NCBI GenBank assembly: GCA_947164995.1
Contig: CAMUYU010000011.1
Location: 1-36,758 of the forward strand
DNA from: an uncultured Clostridia bacterium
Lineage (GTDB): Bacteria; Bacillota; Clostridia; TANB77; UBA1234
Reading direction: 5' to 3'
DNA: 36,758 nt
Below the pieces are notes generated by a model. It did no database searches and was not told the origin of the DNA. It worked only from the letters and a program-made list of their open reading frames with translations. Shown in pieces: positions 17,758-27,842 of the stretch (the stretch's first letter is position 1; each line of letters opens with the position of its first letter). The position numbers and the translations under genes are program-made.

Positions 17758-18972
17758 ATGAAAAATTTAGGAGTAATATTTGGTGGTGTAACTTGTGAAC
17801 ATGATGTATCTATAGTTACAGGACTTCAATTAATTGAGAATGTAAATAAATCTAAATATACAGTTATTCCTATATATATTCACTCAGATGGAAATTGGTA
17901 TACAGGAGAAAAACTATTAGATGCAAAAATATATAAAACATTTGATGCAAATAAATCTGAACTAAAAGAAGCGATAATTTCTCCAAATAAAAAAGGACTT
18001 ATTGTTTATGAAAAAGGATTGTTTGCAAAAGAAAAAGTTGTACCACTAGATGTTGTTATTCCTGCAATGCATGGAATGAATGGAGAAGATGGAACTTTAC
18101 AAGGACTACTTGAACTTGCAAATATTGCTTACACATCATCTGGAGTTTTAGGTGCTAGTGTTGGTATGGATAAGATTTTAATGAAGAAAGTATTTGAAGC
18201 ACATGATTTGCCAGTACTTCCTTATACATATTTTATTCGTGATGAATGGGAAAAAGATAAAGAAAAAGTATTAAAACAAATTGAAGAAAAAATTGATTAT
18301 CCTATGTTTGTTAAACCTTCTAATTTGGGTTCTAGTATAGGTATTTCAAAAGCCAAAGATAAAGAAGGATTAATTCATGCGATTGAAGTTGCAGTAGCTT
18401 ACGATTCAAGAATTATTGTTGAAAAAGGTGTGCAAGATTTAAGAGAGATTAATTGTAGTGCGCTTGGGTATCAAGATGATGTTAAAGCTTCTTGCTGCGA
18501 AGAGCCTCTAAATTGGAAAGAGTTTTTAACATTTGAAGATAAATATTTAAGAGGAGCAAAATCTTCTAAAGGTGGAGTAAAAAGTGCTCCGGCAAAGATT
18601 GCAAACGCAAAGCTTTCTCCAAAGCAAGGCGGAATGGAAAGTATGGATAGAAGAATACCTGCACAAATTTCCGAAGAACAAACAAAAGAAATTCAAGAAT
18701 ATACTATAAAAGCTTTTAAAGCACTTAATTCAAAAGGAGTAGTAAGAATAGACTATATTATAGATAAAGATACTAATAAAGTTTATTTAAACGAAATTAA
18801 CACTATTCCAGGGTCGTTCTCATTCTATTTATGGAGCCATGATGGATTACAATATCCAGAGCTAATTGATAGACTAGTTGAAATTGCAGAAAAAGCTCAT
18901 GAAGATAAAAACAAAAACAATTATACATTTAGTTCTAATATAATAGGAAATATAACAAAGATAGAAAAATAA
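17758..18972 (+). CDS. ddl: D-alanine--D-alanine ligase
   Basis: MKNLGVIFGGVTCEHDVSIVTGLQ, AMHGMNGEDGTLQGLLELANIAYTSSGVLGASVGMDKILMK, NEINTIPGS. Start 17758 with AAGGAGG SD rather than 17656. Confidence 0.94.
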   Translation: MKNLGVIFGGVTCEHDVSIVTGLQLIENVNKSKYTVIPIYIHSDGNWYTGEKLLDAKIYKTFDANKSELKEAIISPNKKGLIVYEKGLFAKEKVVPLDVVIPAMHGMNGEDGTLQGLLELANIAYTSSGVLGASVGMDKILMKKVFEAHDLPVLPYTYFIRDEWEKDKEKVLKQIEEKIDYPMFVKPSNLGSSIGISKAKDKEGLIHAIEVAVAYDSRIIVEKGVQDLREINCSALGYQDDVKASCCEEPLNWKEFLTFEDKYLRGAKSSKGGVKSAPAKIANAKLSPKQGGMESMDRRIPAQISEEQTKEIQEYTIKAFKALNSKGVVRIDYIIDKDTNKVYLNEINTIPGSFSFYLWSHDGLQYPELIDRLVEIAEKAHEDKNKNNYTFSSNIIGNITKIEK

Positions 18973-18988
18973 ATCTGGATGTGATTAA

Positions 18989-19366
18989 ATGAAATTGATT
19001 TTAAAATCTAAACAATACTATGGAACGCATGAAGAAGAGATTAATGAAGAATTTGAATGTTTAATAGAAAGAATGTCTGGAGAAAACGGAGAAATAATAA
19101 AAATTAATTTTGAAAATGGATACATTCAAGTTGAAGAAAATAAAATTATTCATGAACGTGGAGAAAACAAGCTTGTAATAGAAGAAAATAACAATTATGA
19201 AGTTGATTATGACACACAAAACGGATTAATTGTGCTTGACTTAAAAGGTTTGGAAGTGAAAAAACATAAAGGTAGAGAAGATGGTTTGGTTGCGTCGGCA
19301 AAGTATGAAATAAGTATTGTTGGAGTTAAACCATACATCAATGAAATGGAAATATATGTTAAATAA
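18989..19366 (+). CDS. DUF1934-like beta-barrel protein
   Basis: Small lipocalin-like protein whose sequence pattern resembles YwiB/DUF1934. Confidence 0.5.
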   Translation: MKLILKSKQYYGTHEEEINEEFECLIERMSGENGEIIKINFENGYIQVEENKIIHERGENKLVIEENNNYEVDYDTQNGLIVLDLKGLEVKKHKGREDGLVASAKYEISIVGVKPYINEMEIYVK

Positions 19367-19371
19367 TATCT

Positions 19372-19402
19372 ACGGATGCAACGACTTGCATCCGTTTTTT
19401 AT
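19372..19402 (+). terminator. Rho-independent terminator
   Basis: ACGGATGCAA-CGAC-TTGCATCCGT then T-tract. Confidence 0.85.
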
Positions 19403-19648
19403 TAGTTAGATATAATTTGTTTCATATGAGTTTCTACATTGTTACAAAGTCGTTACACTTAACATAATTTTTTTACATTTGACATACATTTTATTTCCTG
19501 AAGTGCCAATTTCCGCAGGCAAAATGTAAAATAATTGTAAATTCAGTAAACGTTTTATAAAAGATATTGTCTTAAAAATTCCTTCTAGTAAAATAGAGTC
19601 AACTAAAGCGAAGAGAATATGAATTCAAGTTTCATAATTCCTTCAAAA

Positions 19649-19718
19649 GAGTTGGTTAGGTTAGAAGAGAGAGTAGAAGAAAGGAAAGATAACCTGACTC
19701 AAAACAATATTTCCTTTC
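19649..19718 (+). promoter_or_regulatory. structured 5' leader of the SLH gene (possible pseudoknot)
   Basis: AGGTTA 19658-19663 / TAACCT 19690-19695 crosses GAAAGGAAA 19679-19687 / TTTCCTTTC 19710-19718; GAGT 19649-19652 / ACTC 19697-19700 extends the first stem. Confidence 0.45.
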
Positions 19719-19758
19719 GAAAAACAAGATTTTTATTTTTACAAGGAGGATTTTTCTA

Positions 19759-22512
19759 ATGAAAAGAATAGTATCATTAGTTGTAGCTGTATCAATGGTA
19801 TTAAGCATGTTTGCTACAGTTTTTGCTGCTAAATCTTATTCAGATTTAACAGGCGAAAATGCTAAATTTGCTTCAGCTGTTGCTGCACTTACAGAGTTAA
19901 AGGTTGATGGCCAATCAGTAGTTAATGGCTACCCAGATGGCACATTTGGACCAGAAAAAAATATCACAAGAGCTGAATTCGCTAAGATGATTGTTATCTG
20001 CTTAGGCGTTGGAAGCGAAGTAGAAGCATTAGCTACAAAGACAGTATTTTCTGATGTTCCAGCAACACACTGGGCTTCAGGCTGGATCAATGCAGCTGCT
20101 CAATCTAAAGTAATTGTTGGTTACCCAGATGGAACATTTGGACCAGAAAAAACAATTACATATGCAGAAGCATTTACAATGGCTCTTAGAGCTTTAGGTT
20201 ATGGTAATGTTGCTGATTTCGAAGGCACATGGCCAACAGCTTATATGTTAAAAGCAGTTGAATTAGAATTAACAAACGATATGGATTCAGTTAAATCTGA
20301 CGTTGCTGCTACAAGAGGAAACGTTGCAATTCTTCTTTGGAACATGTTAAGAACTCCAATGTGGAGAGTAACAGAGGAATCTGAGAATTCAGGTATGACT
20401 CTATCTAACCAAAACCAAGACAGAATGTTAAACGTTAAATTCCCAGACTACACATATGTAGAAGATGTTTATGTTGCAGCTATCGATGTTACAGATAACG
20501 AAGATGTTATTGTTTACTTATTCGATATTATCGATGGTGAACCAGCTGAAGAGCCAATCACAGCTCAAGTTAGAAACGTAGACATTTCAAGATTAATTCT
20601 TGGTGAAAAAGTTACAGCTTTAGTTAAGAAAGGTGCTAAGAACGAAGATGACACATTCTTAACATTAACACCAGAAAACGAAATGGTTGAAGGCGTTGTT
20701 ACAAAAGTAACAGTTGAAGATGGAGTAATCACAAAGATTACAGTTAACGACACAGAATACAAGATTGATGCTACACAAGAAATTGATGAAGGCGATATCC
20801 AATTCAACGATTATGTAGTATTTGAAGTTACAGGTAAGAAAGTTAACAACATTAGATTTACATTTGCTAATCAAGGAATGCATGCTGCAAGATATACAGC
20901 TCCTGTAATCGGACTTGTTGAAGTTGTTAAGACAGAAGAAATTGAAAACTTAAAGACAGCTTTAAGAACAATTAAAGAAGATGCATTAGTTATCAAAGAT
21001 GGCGAATGGATCGACAGAGAAGACCTAGAAGTTGGAGATGTATATTCAGAATTAAAAGATAGTGATGGAACATCTTACTTCATGGTAACAAGCGAAAGAG
21101 TTGAAGGTACATTAGAGTCTTACACAGTTAAGACAGTTAAAGGTGATGCTTCTCACTTAATCGTAATTGATGGTGATGAATACAGAAACGTTGCTGGCGA
21201 CGACCTAGAAATCTATGAAGGCGCTGACAATGATAAAGAAGTTAAACCAGAAGATATCTATGGTAAGAAAGCTAAAGACAACAAATATCTTGATAAAGAT
21301 GTTGAAATGTTATTAGACTTCTTAGGTAACCCATTCAAGATTTTATTTGGTGAAGTTGATGATTTAAACAACGGTGGAAGCTTCTACACAGTAGTAAACG
21401 GTGTTTGGGAAGTTGCTGGAAAAGGCGGCACAACAAACAACATTTCTCTTGTAGGTTTCGACGGTGAAGGTGCTAGCGATGACGCTGTATCTGAAGGTGT
21501 TGATTATCAAATCAAGAAGAACAGAAATGCTTATATTCCAGAAGAATTAGATGCTGATGAGCTATTAGCTGAACCAGCTACACCTAAATTCGTATGGGCT
21601 AACTTCGACACAGATGGCGAAACAGTTAAGACATTAATCGTTCTTGAAGATGGCTTAACAAGTGGCGATGGTGAAGAAGAAGCTAAATATACAAGCAAAT
21701 ATGATATCGTTGATATCAGTGGATTAGAAGTTGAAGATGGTAAAGTAGTAGTTGATGATTTAGAAATCAAACTTGCTTCTACAGTACCAGTTATGACAGC
21801 TACACCACTTAAAGATGCTGATGATGTTGTTGAAGGATTTGCAGTAGCTATTACAGAAGGCGTTAAGAATAAGACAGAATTCCCAGAAGGATCTTTCTTA
21901 GCTTATGATGCTTCTAAGAAAGTAGCTAGAGCTGCTTACGTATTTGTTGCTGAAGATGCTGAATCTACAGAACTATTCTACGGTTTAGTTGAAGAATATG
22001 ATGAAGCTACAACAAATGGTGTTGGATATGCTACAATCAATGGCGAGAAGTATGAATTAGATGATGAATTCGATCATGAATATGTTGAGGAAGGTTACAT
22101 GGTAGCTTACTCAGAATTCAAGGGCGTAATCAAAGTTAGAGCTTCTTGGTCTCCAGAAGAATTATTAGATGATGGTAACTTCCAAATCATCGACAAAGAA
22201 ACAGAATCAGATACAATGGTATTCACAAGCGGTGATTCATTCGATCTTGAAGAAGATTCTGATGATTTAGAAGAATATGAAGATTGGACAGTTGTTGAAG
22301 TTGCTGCTGATACAGAAGACGACAACGAGACACTTAAGTTCTCAAGCGTTGAGAAAGTTGGCGAAGGCTTAACATCAGTTCCAAACAAGAAAGGCGTTAG
22401 AGTAATGATCGGCTTAGATGCTAACGGAGACGAAGAAGAAGAAGTTCTTCTTATCGTTACAGGTATCAAAGTTGATGAAGCTATGAACGGCGGTATTCTT
22501 GAAGAAGCTTAA
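19759..22512 (+). CDS. S-layer homology (SLH) domain surface protein
   Basis: Signal peptide MKRIVSLVVAVSMVLSMFATVFA, SLH repeats (VNGYPDGTFGPEKNITRAEFAKMI; VGYPDGTFGPEKTITYAEAFTMALRALGY), very acidic ectodomain, strong AAGGAGGA SD. Confidence 0.92.
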   Translation: MKRIVSLVVAVSMVLSMFATVFAAKSYSDLTGENAKFASAVAALTELKVDGQSVVNGYPDGTFGPEKNITRAEFAKMIVICLGVGSEVEALATKTVFSDVPATHWASGWINAAAQSKVIVGYPDGTFGPEKTITYAEAFTMALRALGYGNVADFEGTWPTAYMLKAVELELTNDMDSVKSDVAATRGNVAILLWNMLRTPMWRVTEESENSGMTLSNQNQDRMLNVKFPDYTYVEDVYVAAIDVTDNEDVIVYLFDIIDGEPAEEPITAQVRNVDISRLILGEKVTALVKKGAKNEDDTFLTLTPENEMVEGVVTKVTVEDGVITKITVNDTEYKIDATQEIDEGDIQFNDYVVFEVTGKKVNNIRFTFANQGMHAARYTAPVIGLVEVVKTEEIENLKTALRTIKEDALVIKDGEWIDREDLEVGDVYSELKDSDGTSYFMVTSERVEGTLESYTVKTVKGDASHLIVIDGDEYRNVAGDDLEIYEGADNDKEVKPEDIYGKKAKDNKYLDKDVEMLLDFLGNPFKILFGEVDDLNNGGSFYTVVNGVWEVAGKGGTTNNISLVGFDGEGASDDAVSEGVDYQIKKNRNAYIPEELDADELLAEPATPKFVWANFDTDGETVKTLIVLEDGLTSGDGEEEAKYTSKYDIVDISGLEVEDGKVVVDDLEIKLASTVPVMTATPLKDADDVVEGFAVAITEGVKNKTEFPEGSFLAYDASKKVARAAYVFVAEDAESTELFYGLVEEYDEATTNGVGYATINGEKYELDDEFDHEYVEEGYMVAYSEFKGVIKVRASWSPEELLDDGNFQIIDKETESDTMVFTSGDSFDLEEDSDDLEEYEDWTVVEVAADTEDDNETLKFSSVEKVGEGLTSVPNKKGVRVMIGLDANGDEEEEVLLIVTGIKVDEAMNGGILEEA

Positions 22513-22531
22513 TTGAGCTTTTCTACATATT

Positions 22532-22562
22532 TAAAGAGTGGGCTTTGCCCACTCTTTTTTTG
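22532..22562 (+). terminator. Rho-independent terminator
   Basis: AAAGAGTGGGC-TTT-GCCCACTCTTT then T-tract. Confidence 0.9.
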
Positions 22563-22780
22563 TCTTGTTAACAAAATTTAAAGGTTTTGTAATATTATGT
22601 TATCCACATTTTAAAAGTGCCTAAATATGGGGATTTGGCGCATAATGTTAGTAAAATGAAAAACATTTGTTTGCTATAAATAAAATAAATTTTTAAAAAG
22701 GTTGTATTGTAAAAACTCTTATAGTAAAATGTTAATGGTTTGTAAGCAGCATTTTCATGTTTATTAAAGGAGATGAAATT

Positions 22781-24118
22781 TTGGTTAGAGTTTCTAATAA
22801 AGCTAGAGTCAACGCAGGCCTTTTAGGTAAAGTTGTACTTACTGCTCTTTTTAGTAGCATTGCCATTGTAGCCGTAGTATTAGCTTCATACAAACCAGTT
22901 TATTCAGTGCTAATAAATGGCGAATTCAAAGGATATGTTAGTAGTAAGAAGCAGATGCAACAAGACATCGAGAAGTACCTTCAAGAAGGCGATAGCGAGA
23001 GAGTTGGTTACATTCTACTAAAAAACAGACCAGAGTATGAGTTTGGTCTTGTTAGGAAAGATGTTGATACTAAAGATGAAGAGATTCTTTTAGGAGTTAA
23101 AGAATCTTGCGATGTTTATTACAAAGTATATGCTATTAATGTTAACGACGAAGATGTATGTTTAGTAGATACATTAGCGGATGCCCAATCGATTGTTGAC
23201 AAAGTTAATGAGGCTCAGAAAGATTACACTGTTAAAGCTAGTGTTATGATTTCTGAAAAATATGAAAAAGAATATGAAGTAGTTGATGACATAGAACTTG
23301 CAGTAAACAGCATCGTTGCTCCATTAGAGGATCAAAATGAGGATGTTGTTAAAAAGGTTAAACTTTATGCTGCACAAAAGTCAGTTCCACAAGCTATATT
23401 AGATGCGATTAAATCATCTAATACAGAACTAAAATTCAGTCTTCCGCTTTCTAGTTATGTTGTTACTTCACGTTATGGTTGGAGAAGAAGTGGATATCAC
23501 ACAGGATGCGACTATGCTGCACCTCTTGGCAGTCCAATTTATGCTATAGAAGCTGGTGTTGTTACTAGTGCTCAATGGAGTGGTAATTATGGTTATTTAG
23601 TTAAGATTTTACATGCTGGTGGATTTGAAACTTACTATGCTCATTGTAGTAGATTTGCTTGTAATGTAGGTGATAAAGTTGAAAAAGGAGAACTAATTGC
23701 TTACGTTGGTAGCACAGGTAATTCTACAGGTCCACACTGTCACTTAGAAATTAGATATAATGGTTCAACTATTGATCCAGAAACTTTAGCTTCTGCACAA
23801 AATTCTGTTCCAGTTTCTGCAAAGAGTATTGAAAAAATGCTTGCAGATTCTGCAAAATACGATGTTAAAGAAACAGCAAAGGAAGAGACTAAAGTTGAAC
23901 AACAACCAATTGCTCAAGCAGATGTACCTGAAGTTTCACCAGAAAGTGAATCACAAAATATAGTAGTACTAGATGAAGCTCCTGCTGAACAAGAAGTAGT
24001 TGAAGATACAACTGCACCTGAAGTTGTTGAAGTAAGTACACCTACTACACAAGTAGATGAAACTACAACAGGTAATCAAGAAGTAGAAGAAAATAATGAA
24101 GAGAATAATGAAAATTAA
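22781..24118 (+). CDS. M23 family peptidase, membrane-anchored
   Basis: N-terminal TM; SRYGWRRSGYHTGCDYAAPLGSPIYAIEAG...GYLVKILHAGGFETYYAHCS...GSTGNSTGPHCHLEIR. TTG start 22781 is preferred: AAAGGAG lies between ATG 22757 and the TTG. Confidence 0.9.
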   Translation: MVRVSNKARVNAGLLGKVVLTALFSSIAIVAVVLASYKPVYSVLINGEFKGYVSSKKQMQQDIEKYLQEGDSERVGYILLKNRPEYEFGLVRKDVDTKDEEILLGVKESCDVYYKVYAINVNDEDVCLVDTLADAQSIVDKVNEAQKDYTVKASVMISEKYEKEYEVVDDIELAVNSIVAPLEDQNEDVVKKVKLYAAQKSVPQAILDAIKSSNTELKFSLPLSSYVVTSRYGWRRSGYHTGCDYAAPLGSPIYAIEAGVVTSAQWSGNYGYLVKILHAGGFETYYAHCSRFACNVGDKVEKGELIAYVGSTGNSTGPHCHLEIRYNGSTIDPETLASAQNSVPVSAKSIEKMLADSAKYDVKETAKEETKVEQQPIAQADVPEVSPESESQNIVVLDEAPAEQEVVEDTTAPEVVEVSTPTTQVDETTTGNQEVEENNEENNEN

Positions 24119-24138
24119 TTTGCATATATTGTAATTTA

Positions 24139-24168
24139 TACGTCGTCAATTTTGACGACGTATTTTTT
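24139..24168 (+). terminator. Rho-independent terminator
   Basis: ATACGTCGTCA-ATTT-TGACGACGTAT then T-tract. Confidence 0.9.
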
Positions 24169-24257
24169 TGTTTTTTTAATAAAAAAGTTAAAAAAATTTT
24201 ATGGAAATTTCATTACGAAAATATATATTAAATTTACAAATTATTTCATATATAACG

Positions 24258-24286
24258 TTGACATTTCAATTTCGTTAATGGATAAT
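24258..24286 (+). promoter_or_regulatory. promoter upstream of the two-component system
   Basis: TTGACA (24258-24263), 17-nt spacer, GATAAT (24281-24286). Confidence 0.65.
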
Positions 24287-24331
24287 TAAATAGTGTAATA
24301 CTAACGTGGCTGTAAGGAGGAAGTATTAAAA

Positions 24332-25036
24332 ATGAGTAAGAAAGTTTTGATAGTTGATGATGAGAGAAACATTGTTGATATTTTAAATCATAATTTAGCA
24401 AAAGAAGGGTATGCTACTTGCCAAGCTTATGATGGTGAGCAAGCAGTTGAGGTTGCAAAAAATGAAAAACCAGATTTAATTCTTCTTGATGTTATGCTTC
24501 CTAAAAAAGATGGTTTCTCAGTTTGTAAAGAAATTAGACAAACTTCAAATGTACCTATTCTTATGGTTACTGCTAAAGAAGATGTTGTAGATAAAATAAT
24601 AGGTCTTGAACTTGGAGCTGATGACTATATCACAAAACCATTTAGTGTTCGTGAGGTTATGGCAAGAGTTAAAGCTAACCTTCGTAAAGCAGAGATTATT
24701 GATAATATTGGAAAAGGTGGCGGTAATCCAGAACTTAAATTTGGAGCACTTTCACTTGATGTAGATAAATATGAAGTTAAAGTTAATGAGAAAAATGTAG
24801 ATTTAACTCTTCGTGAGTTCGAACTTCTTAAATTTTTAGCAATGCAAAAAGGCCAAGTTTTTTCTAGAGAAGAACTTCTTGAAAAAGTTTGGGGATATGA
24901 ATATTTTGGTGATGTTCGTACTGTAGATGTTACTGTTAGAAGGATCCGTGAAAAGATTGAGCCAAATCCTAGTGTTCCAGAATTCTTAGCTACGAAACGT
25001 GGTATTGGTTACTACTTCAATGGTCAAGATAACTAA
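24332..25036 (+). CDS. walR: OmpR-family response regulator, WalR/YycF-like
   Basis: KVLIVDDERNIVDILNHNLAKEGY, DLILLDVMLPKKDG, winged helix VWGYEYFGDVRTVDVTVRRIREKIEPNP. Confidence 0.88.
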   Translation: MSKKVLIVDDERNIVDILNHNLAKEGYATCQAYDGEQAVEVAKNEKPDLILLDVMLPKKDGFSVCKEIRQTSNVPILMVTAKEDVVDKIIGLELGADDYITKPFSVREVMARVKANLRKAEIIDNIGKGGGNPELKFGALSLDVDKYEVKVNEKNVDLTLREFELLKFLAMQKGQVFSREELLEKVWGYEYFGDVRTVDVTVRRIREKIEPNPSVPEFLATKRGIGYYFNGQDN

Positions 25037-25120
25037 TAGAATTTTTAATTGAGACTTGAGGGGCAACCTTTAAGTCTTTTATTTTTAGTCAAATTATTTA
25101 TGCTTTATATAGGAGTTTTT

Positions 25121-26935
25121 ATGATGAAAAGTTTACAATCAAAAATGATTTTGGTTATGTTTGTTTTCATTTTAATTGTTATATTGTTTTCTGCATTTTT
25201 TTCAATTATTAAAATGGAACAAGTATATTATAGAGGCTTTGTTGAAGAAATGTTAAATACTATTTCTGGATTTGGAATTAATGTTGAAGAACCTAGAAAT
25301 GATAATAAAAACGAATTAATTCGTCCTAATCCAAGCGATGAAGAATTGAAAAGATTTATCAGCAATTTTAACATCTATTTTTCTTTAAATAATCATAGTA
25401 GATTTGGAACAATATTTGATGAGAATTACGATATAGTTTTTTCAAGTAGAAAAGAAATTAGTGGAGAAATTATAGATAAAATAAAAGAATATAGTAACTT
25501 AGAAGAGGATTATCAATTAATAAATGATAATAAGGCAAATGAGTATTTCTTTGTTTATTTTTTAAGAGGCCCTGGAGATGAAGGATTTAGAAACGCTATA
25601 TTAATTGAACAAGATAAAACATATATTAATTCTCAACTTCGAGAAGTACTAATTTTTTATGTTGCTAGTATGATAGTTATTTCAATTATTACAGTTATTG
25701 TTACAGCACTTCTTGCAGCAAATGTTACAAAGCCAATCGAATTTATTAGAAAGAAAGCACAGTTAATTGCTGCTGGAGATGAAATTGATGAAATTGTATT
25801 AGATGATTCTCAAAGGTCAGAATATGAAGTTATAAGGCTTGTAGACTCATTCAACCTTATGATTAGAGAAATAAAAGGCAATTTAAGTGAAATTTCAAAC
25901 GAAAAGAATAAACTTGAAGCAATCTTGCTTCATTTAAGTGATGGTGTACTTGCATTTAATACTTCAGGAGAGTTAATTCACGCCAATCCTGCAGCTAAAA
26001 AACTTCTAAACATTGAAGACGAAGTTTTATTTGAAGATATTTTTAAGAAAATTCAAATAGATATCAATATGGAAAAAATTATGTACCTAGACGATTGGAC
26101 AACAACTGAGCAAATGGTAAAACTAGGTGATATGTATGTTAATATTTTCTTTGCAACATTTAGAAATGAGCAAGATAATTTAGGTGGTTTAGTTGCCGTT
26201 GTTCATGATACAACAAAACAAGTTAAATTAGATGATATGAGAAAAGAATTTGTTGCTAACGTTTCTCATGAGTTAAAAACACCACTTACTTCTATTAAGA
26301 CGTATTCAGAGACATTGTTAGATGATGAAATGCCATTAGATAATGAGGATACAAAAAAATACTTAAATGTTATTTTAACTGAATCAAACAGAATGAGTAG
26401 ATTAATTTCAGACCTTCTACAATTAACGACGTTTGATTATAAGAAGACTTCTTGGAATAAGCTATACTTTGATTTGACAGAGCTTTCAAAACAAATTTGC
26501 GAAAAACACAAGATTCAAGCTGAGATTAAAAATCAAAAGCTTGAATGCAATGTTACATCGACAGTTCCTATGGTTTATGCAGACAGAGATGGTATAGAAC
26601 AGGTTATTACCAATATTATTACTAACGCCATTAAATATACGCCTGAAAACGGAAATATAAACGTATATGTAGGGTGTGTGCATGATGATGCTTACATTAA
26701 AGTAAGAGATGATGGTATAGGTATTCCTGAGGAAGACTTACCTAGAGTTTTTGAAAGATTTTATAGGGTAGATAAGGCACGTTCTCGTGAAATGGGAGGC
26801 ACTGGTCTTGGTCTTGCCATCGCAAAAGAAATAATAGAGGCAAATGGTGGTAGTATAGACATAAAAAGTGAGGTTGGAAAGGGTACAGAAGTTATTATAA
26901 AAGTACCTGTAAAAGAGGAAGAAAACTTGAAATAA
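25121..26935 (+). CDS. walK: sensor histidine kinase, WalK/YycG-like
   Basis: Two TMs, HAMP, PAS, FVANVSHELKTPLTSIKTYSETLL, HATPase_c (NIITNAIKYTPENG, DDGIGIPEEDLPRVFERFYRVDKARSREMGGTGLGLAIAKEII). Start 25121 with AGGAG SD. Confidence 0.9.
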   Translation: MMKSLQSKMILVMFVFILIVILFSAFFSIIKMEQVYYRGFVEEMLNTISGFGINVEEPRNDNKNELIRPNPSDEELKRFISNFNIYFSLNNHSRFGTIFDENYDIVFSSRKEISGEIIDKIKEYSNLEEDYQLINDNKANEYFFVYFLRGPGDEGFRNAILIEQDKTYINSQLREVLIFYVASMIVISIITVIVTALLAANVTKPIEFIRKKAQLIAAGDEIDEIVLDDSQRSEYEVIRLVDSFNLMIREIKGNLSEISNEKNKLEAILLHLSDGVLAFNTSGELIHANPAAKKLLNIEDEVLFEDIFKKIQIDINMEKIMYLDDWTTTEQMVKLGDMYVNIFFATFRNEQDNLGGLVAVVHDTTKQVKLDDMRKEFVANVSHELKTPLTSIKTYSETLLDDEMPLDNEDTKKYLNVILTESNRMSRLISDLLQLTTFDYKKTSWNKLYFDLTELSKQICEKHKIQAEIKNQKLECNVTSTVPMVYADRDGIEQVITNIITNAIKYTPENGNINVYVGCVHDDAYIKVRDDGIGIPEEDLPRVFERFYRVDKARSREMGGTGLGLAIAKEIIEANGGSIDIKSEVGKGTEVIIKVPVKEEENLK

Positions 26936-26989
26936 TGGCAATTTTGAAGTATAATGAGCCATGAATGATTTTTAAGGGAGGCACTTTTA

Positions 26990-27823
26990 ATGAGTGAAGA
27001 AACAAAAGAAGTAAAGGAAGAAGAAAAAATAGAAGAAGTTAAAACTGAATCTAATGATAATATAGAAAAAACTACAACAGTAGTTGAGAAAGAAGAGGTT
27101 AAAGAAGAAGCAAAGGAACGCGAAGAAGAAGAGCCTCAAAAGAAGTCCATAGCAAGAGAAATAATGGAATGGATTATTTGCATTGTTGTAGCTTTCACAC
27201 TAGCTGTTATCATTAAATATTTTGTCTTTACTCCTACATTAGTAAAGATGAGTTCTATGTATCCAACAATTTTTGATGGTGATAGAGTATATGTAAATAG
27301 ATTAGTAAGGACTTTTAAAACTAAATTAAATAGAGGAGATATTGTAACATTAGAAGCTCCTCGCCAAAAAGTAAGTGGAGAAAACATTGCTTTATATCCT
27401 GAATATAAAGGAATGAAAAAGTTTACTTATGAAGTATTAGAAATTGATAAAGTAAGTTATATAAAAAGAGTAATTGGAATTAGTGGAGACACAATTAAAA
27501 TTGAAAATGACAAAGTATTTTTAAATGGAAAAGAATTAGATGAAAGTGCATATCTTCCAGATGGTACACAAACGAATTTTAAATCTACTCCGTATGTACA
27601 CGTTGACACAGAATTTACAGTTCCAGCAGGATACGTTTTTGTAATGGGAGATAATCGTACTTCATCAAATGATGGCAGACAATTTGGTTGTATTCCTATA
27701 GAAAAAGTTGAAGGTAAAGTTTTATTTAAAATTTGGCCATTAAACAGAATTGGAGCTATTACAAAATCAGATATAACTTATGATGAAGTAATAGAATATA
27801 ATAATAAACAGTATAATAAATAA
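26990..27823 (+). CDS. lepB: signal peptidase I with charged N-terminal extension
   Basis: Lys/Glu-rich N-terminus (about 50 aa), one TM, KMSSMYPTIFDGDRVYVNRL, YIKRVIGISGDTI, VFVMGDNRTSSNDGRQFG. Confidence 0.93.
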   Translation: MSEETKEVKEEEKIEEVKTESNDNIEKTTTVVEKEEVKEEAKEREEEEPQKKSIAREIMEWIICIVVAFTLAVIIKYFVFTPTLVKMSSMYPTIFDGDRVYVNRLVRTFKTKLNRGDIVTLEAPRQKVSGENIALYPEYKGMKKFTYEVLEIDKVSYIKRVIGISGDTIKIENDKVFLNGKELDESAYLPDGTQTNFKSTPYVHVDTEFTVPAGYVFVMGDNRTSSNDGRQFGCIPIEKVEGKVLFKIWPLNRIGAITKSDITYDEVIEYNNKQYNK

Positions 27824-27842
27824 TTAATATAGGAGAAATTTA

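Noticed and set aside
25040-25085. Hairpin GACTTGAGG-GGCAA-CCTTTAAGTC between walR and walK
   Set aside because: Looks like a partial terminator tuning walK expression; not unusual.
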